The position numbers and the translations under genes were made by a program. The notes below the pieces were generated by a model. That model was not told where the DNA came from. It was given only the letters and a program-made list of their open reading frames with translations, and ran no database searches. A stretch of DNA of 25,873 nucleotides from CAZIDL01 sp964537825 (GTDB lineage Bacteria; Bacteroidota; Bacteroidia; Flavobacteriales_D; CAYVSK01), in assembly GCA_964537825.1 (NCBI GenBank), contig CAZIDL010000032.1, positions 1 to 25,873 of the forward strand, in the 5' to 3' direction. Positions within the stretch are counted from its first letter, which is position 1. Each line of letters opens with the position of its first letter. Below, piece by piece: positions 24,246-25,873 of this stretch.

Positions 24246-25802
24246 GTGATCGGTTCGGGGATAGGGGGGTTGACCGCTGCGACCTGGCTCGCCAAGGCGG
24301 GTGAAAAAGTGGCCGTCCTCGAGCGCCATTACATGCCCGGAGGTTTTTTGCATTCCTTCGAACGGAAGAAGGGTTTTAAGTGGGACGTAGGGGTTCATTA
24401 TGTGGGGAACGTACCCCAAGGGGGACCCTTGAGGAAGTTCTTCGATCTCCTCACCGATAGCCAGGTGGAATGGGAACCGATGGGAGATCCTTACGATGTG
24501 GTTTATATCGGGGAGGACCGTTACGAATTCCGGGTGGGACGTGAAGCCTTCCGGGAGCAGATGGTGGAATACTTTCCCAGGGAGGCGAAAGCCATCGATG
24601 CGTACCTTAAATTGGTGCGAACGATCTCCAAGCGCGCTCAATCTTATTTCCTGGAGAAAACCTTCAAACCATTTCTGAGCAAGACCCTGGGATGGATCCT
24701 TCGCAGGAGGTTCTACCGTTATACGCAACGCACCACGGATGAGGTATTAAAAGAGCTCACCGACGATCAGCGTCTCCGTGCAGTGTTGAGCGCTCAGTGT
24801 GGGAATTACGGACTTTCTCCCAAGAGCAGCGATTTTGCTGCTCATGCTATCGTGATCGACCATTTCATGGATGGCGGTTATTACCCGGTAGGAGGTTCCG
24901 ATGAGCTCTGTGAAAAGACCCTCCAAACCCTTACCCGGTACGGGGGCTCGGTTTATCTCAAGGCTGATGTTCGTTCGATCGTGACCGAGAAGGATCGGGT
25001 GCAGGGAGTTGATGTCGCAGGTCATTTCATTCCCTGCAAAAGTGTGATCAGCGACGCGGGAGCGGATAACACCTTCACGCGCTTGTTGGGCGAAAAAGAA
25101 CGAAAGAAATGCGGATTCGACCTGAGCCGTGTAGGGCCCTCCACAGGGCATATGTGTTTATACCTTGGGTTGGACCGTTCCGATGAGGAGTTGCAACTTC
25201 CCCGACACAATATTTGGTACTTCGATAGCGATGATCTGAACGGGAGCATCGATCAGGTCGATCTTCAAAACGCTCCGGAGAAGTTCGCCTACATCACCTT
25301 CCCGTCCGCGAAGGATCCTGCCTGGAAAAGGGAGCATCCTGGAACTTCGACCTTGCAAGCGTTGAGCATCGGGCGTTTCGATTGGTTCGCCCAATACCAG
25401 GAAAGCCCTACCTGGAAGCGGGGAGAAGCCTATGAAAAGCTGAAAGAACGCTTTAAAGAGACCATGCTCCAACATCTTTATCGGTTGTTCCCTCAGATCA
25501 AAGGGCATGTGGTGATCACCGATGTCTCAACCCCGCTTACCACCCGCTATTACTCCAATTACAAGCATGGGGAGATCTATGGGCTCGAGCACACTTCCGC
25601 CCGCTTCAAGCTTCCTTTTTTAAGACCGGAGACCCGGATCAAAGGATTAAGGCTGACCGGCCAGGATATTACTACGGTCGGGGTTGCAGGAGCGATGTTA
25701 GCAGGGGTCCTTTGTTCGATCACCATATTGAAATTCAGGGTTTGGCGCTTGTTCAGGGAGATGGCCAGGATGGAAGGGCCGGAGGAAGAGGAAACCGACT
25801 GA
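24246..25802 (+). CDS. FAD oxidoreductase, phytoene desaturase/retinol saturase family
   Basis: This protein (518 residues from the GTG marked here) is a Rossmann-fold FAD enzyme of the phytoene desaturase/all-trans-retinol 13,14-reductase type. The dinucleotide motif GSGIGG is at residues 3-8, followed by LERHYMPGGFLHSFER, WDVGVHYVG, a YYPVGGSDELCE segment and the FAD-closing LTGQDITTVGVAGA near the C-terminus. A C-terminal hydrophobic segment (about 480-500) may anchor it to the membrane. Substrate unknown. The GTG is the last conventional start but lies inside the first beta strand (DHIVIGSG). In-frame sequence upstream, open to 24066, reads KKTRKYCHRFSDP...DHI and looks like the missing N-terminus, yet has no ATG, GTG or TTG. 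See the finding on this start. Confidence 0.88.
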   Translation: MIGSGIGGLTAATWLAKAGEKVAVLERHYMPGGFLHSFERKKGFKWDVGVHYVGNVPQGGPLRKFFDLLTDSQVEWEPMGDPYDVVYIGEDRYEFRVGREAFREQMVEYFPREAKAIDAYLKLVRTISKRAQSYFLEKTFKPFLSKTLGWILRRRFYRYTQRTTDEVLKELTDDQRLRAVLSAQCGNYGLSPKSSDFAAHAIVIDHFMDGGYYPVGGSDELCEKTLQTLTRYGGSVYLKADVRSIVTEKDRVQGVDVAGHFIPCKSVISDAGADNTFTRLLGEKERKKCGFDLSRVGPSTGHMCLYLGLDRSDEELQLPRHNIWYFDSDDLNGSIDQVDLQNAPEKFAYITFPSAKDPAWKREHPGTSTLQALSIGRFDWFAQYQESPTWKRGEAYEKLKERFKETMLQHLYRLFPQIKGHVVITDVSTPLTTRYYSNYKHGEIYGLEHTSARFKLPFLRPETRIKGLRLTGQDITTVGVAGAMLAGVLCSITILKFRVWRLFREMARMEGPEEEETD

Positions 25803-25873
25803 ACGATCGTTCAGAGGTCGAGCATTCAGGGTACAGGTTCCCTAACCGTGTTGGAAGTTCCTGGAACCGATCC

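Noticed and set aside
25801..25812. Perfect 12-base palindrome GAACGATCGTTC just after the last stop codon
   Set aside because: It has no spacer for a hairpin and no T-run, and the window ends 61 bases later, so it may be chance. I cannot support a terminator or operator.
1..25873. tRNA, rRNA, CRISPR and mobile elements
   Set aside because: I looked in the intergenic gaps for cloverleaf ends, direct repeats with regular spacing, transposase or integrase motifs and terminal inverted repeats, and found none I could support.

Overview
The window reads as chromosomal DNA of a member of the Bacteroidota, most likely Flavobacteriales. The evidence is an L28/L33/DUF4295 ribosomal set, tandem-domain universal stress proteins, 7TMR-DISM/SpoIIE signalling, Bacteroidota-type secreted families (DUF6175, DUF4412, DUF983), start codons mostly without a clear Shine-Dalgarno sequence, and several TAnnTTTG-like -7 promoter boxes. 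I cannot fix the genus. I saw no rRNA, tRNA, CRISPR array, transposase, integrase or phage gene, and no gene-free stretch longer than 300 bases.

Region 1 (about 1-9550) is entirely on the minus strand. It starts at the 3' end of a ribosomal operon: L28, a secreted M24 peptidase, a DUF4412 protein, L33, DUF4295, then a terminator. The peptidase and DUF4412 genes are spliced, with 4-base overlaps, between two ribosomal genes that usually sit together. Next come a front-end type fatty acid desaturase, two tandem universal stress proteins, a CbpA/DnaJ-type co-chaperone, a third tandem universal stress protein, a small multispanning membrane protein and a delta-9 type acyl-CoA desaturase. Together they look like a stress and membrane-lipid adjustment neighbourhood.

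Region 2 (about 9780-19864) is on the plus strand. It holds a small secreted Cys protein, a 7TM sensor with a SpoIIE/PP2C phosphatase output, an alpha/beta hydrolase of the haloalkane dehalogenase type directly behind it, a YafK-like L,D-transpeptidase, a DUF983 zinc-ribbon membrane protein, and a tightly coupled four-gene cluster (15329-19864). All four cluster products appear exported. The second is DUF6175 and the fourth ends in a predicted outer-membrane barrel. From memory, relatives of all four occur together in other Bacteroidota with no assigned function. Fold-level hints (LPP20-like, CsgG/LpoB-like, barrel) suggest an uncharacterised outer-membrane assembly. This is the best candidate here for an undescribed system.

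Region 3 (about 20050-25873) has mixed strands: an outer-membrane barrel protein, a Bax/GH73-like lipoprotein glucosaminidase, a SRAP/HMCES-type abasic-site DNA-protein crosslink protein, a small secreted protein built almost wholly of 11-residue repeats bracketed by its only two cysteines, a LolA-like secreted protein, and a phytoene desaturase/retinol saturase-type FAD oxidoreductase whose reading frame has no conventional start codon at the expected place.
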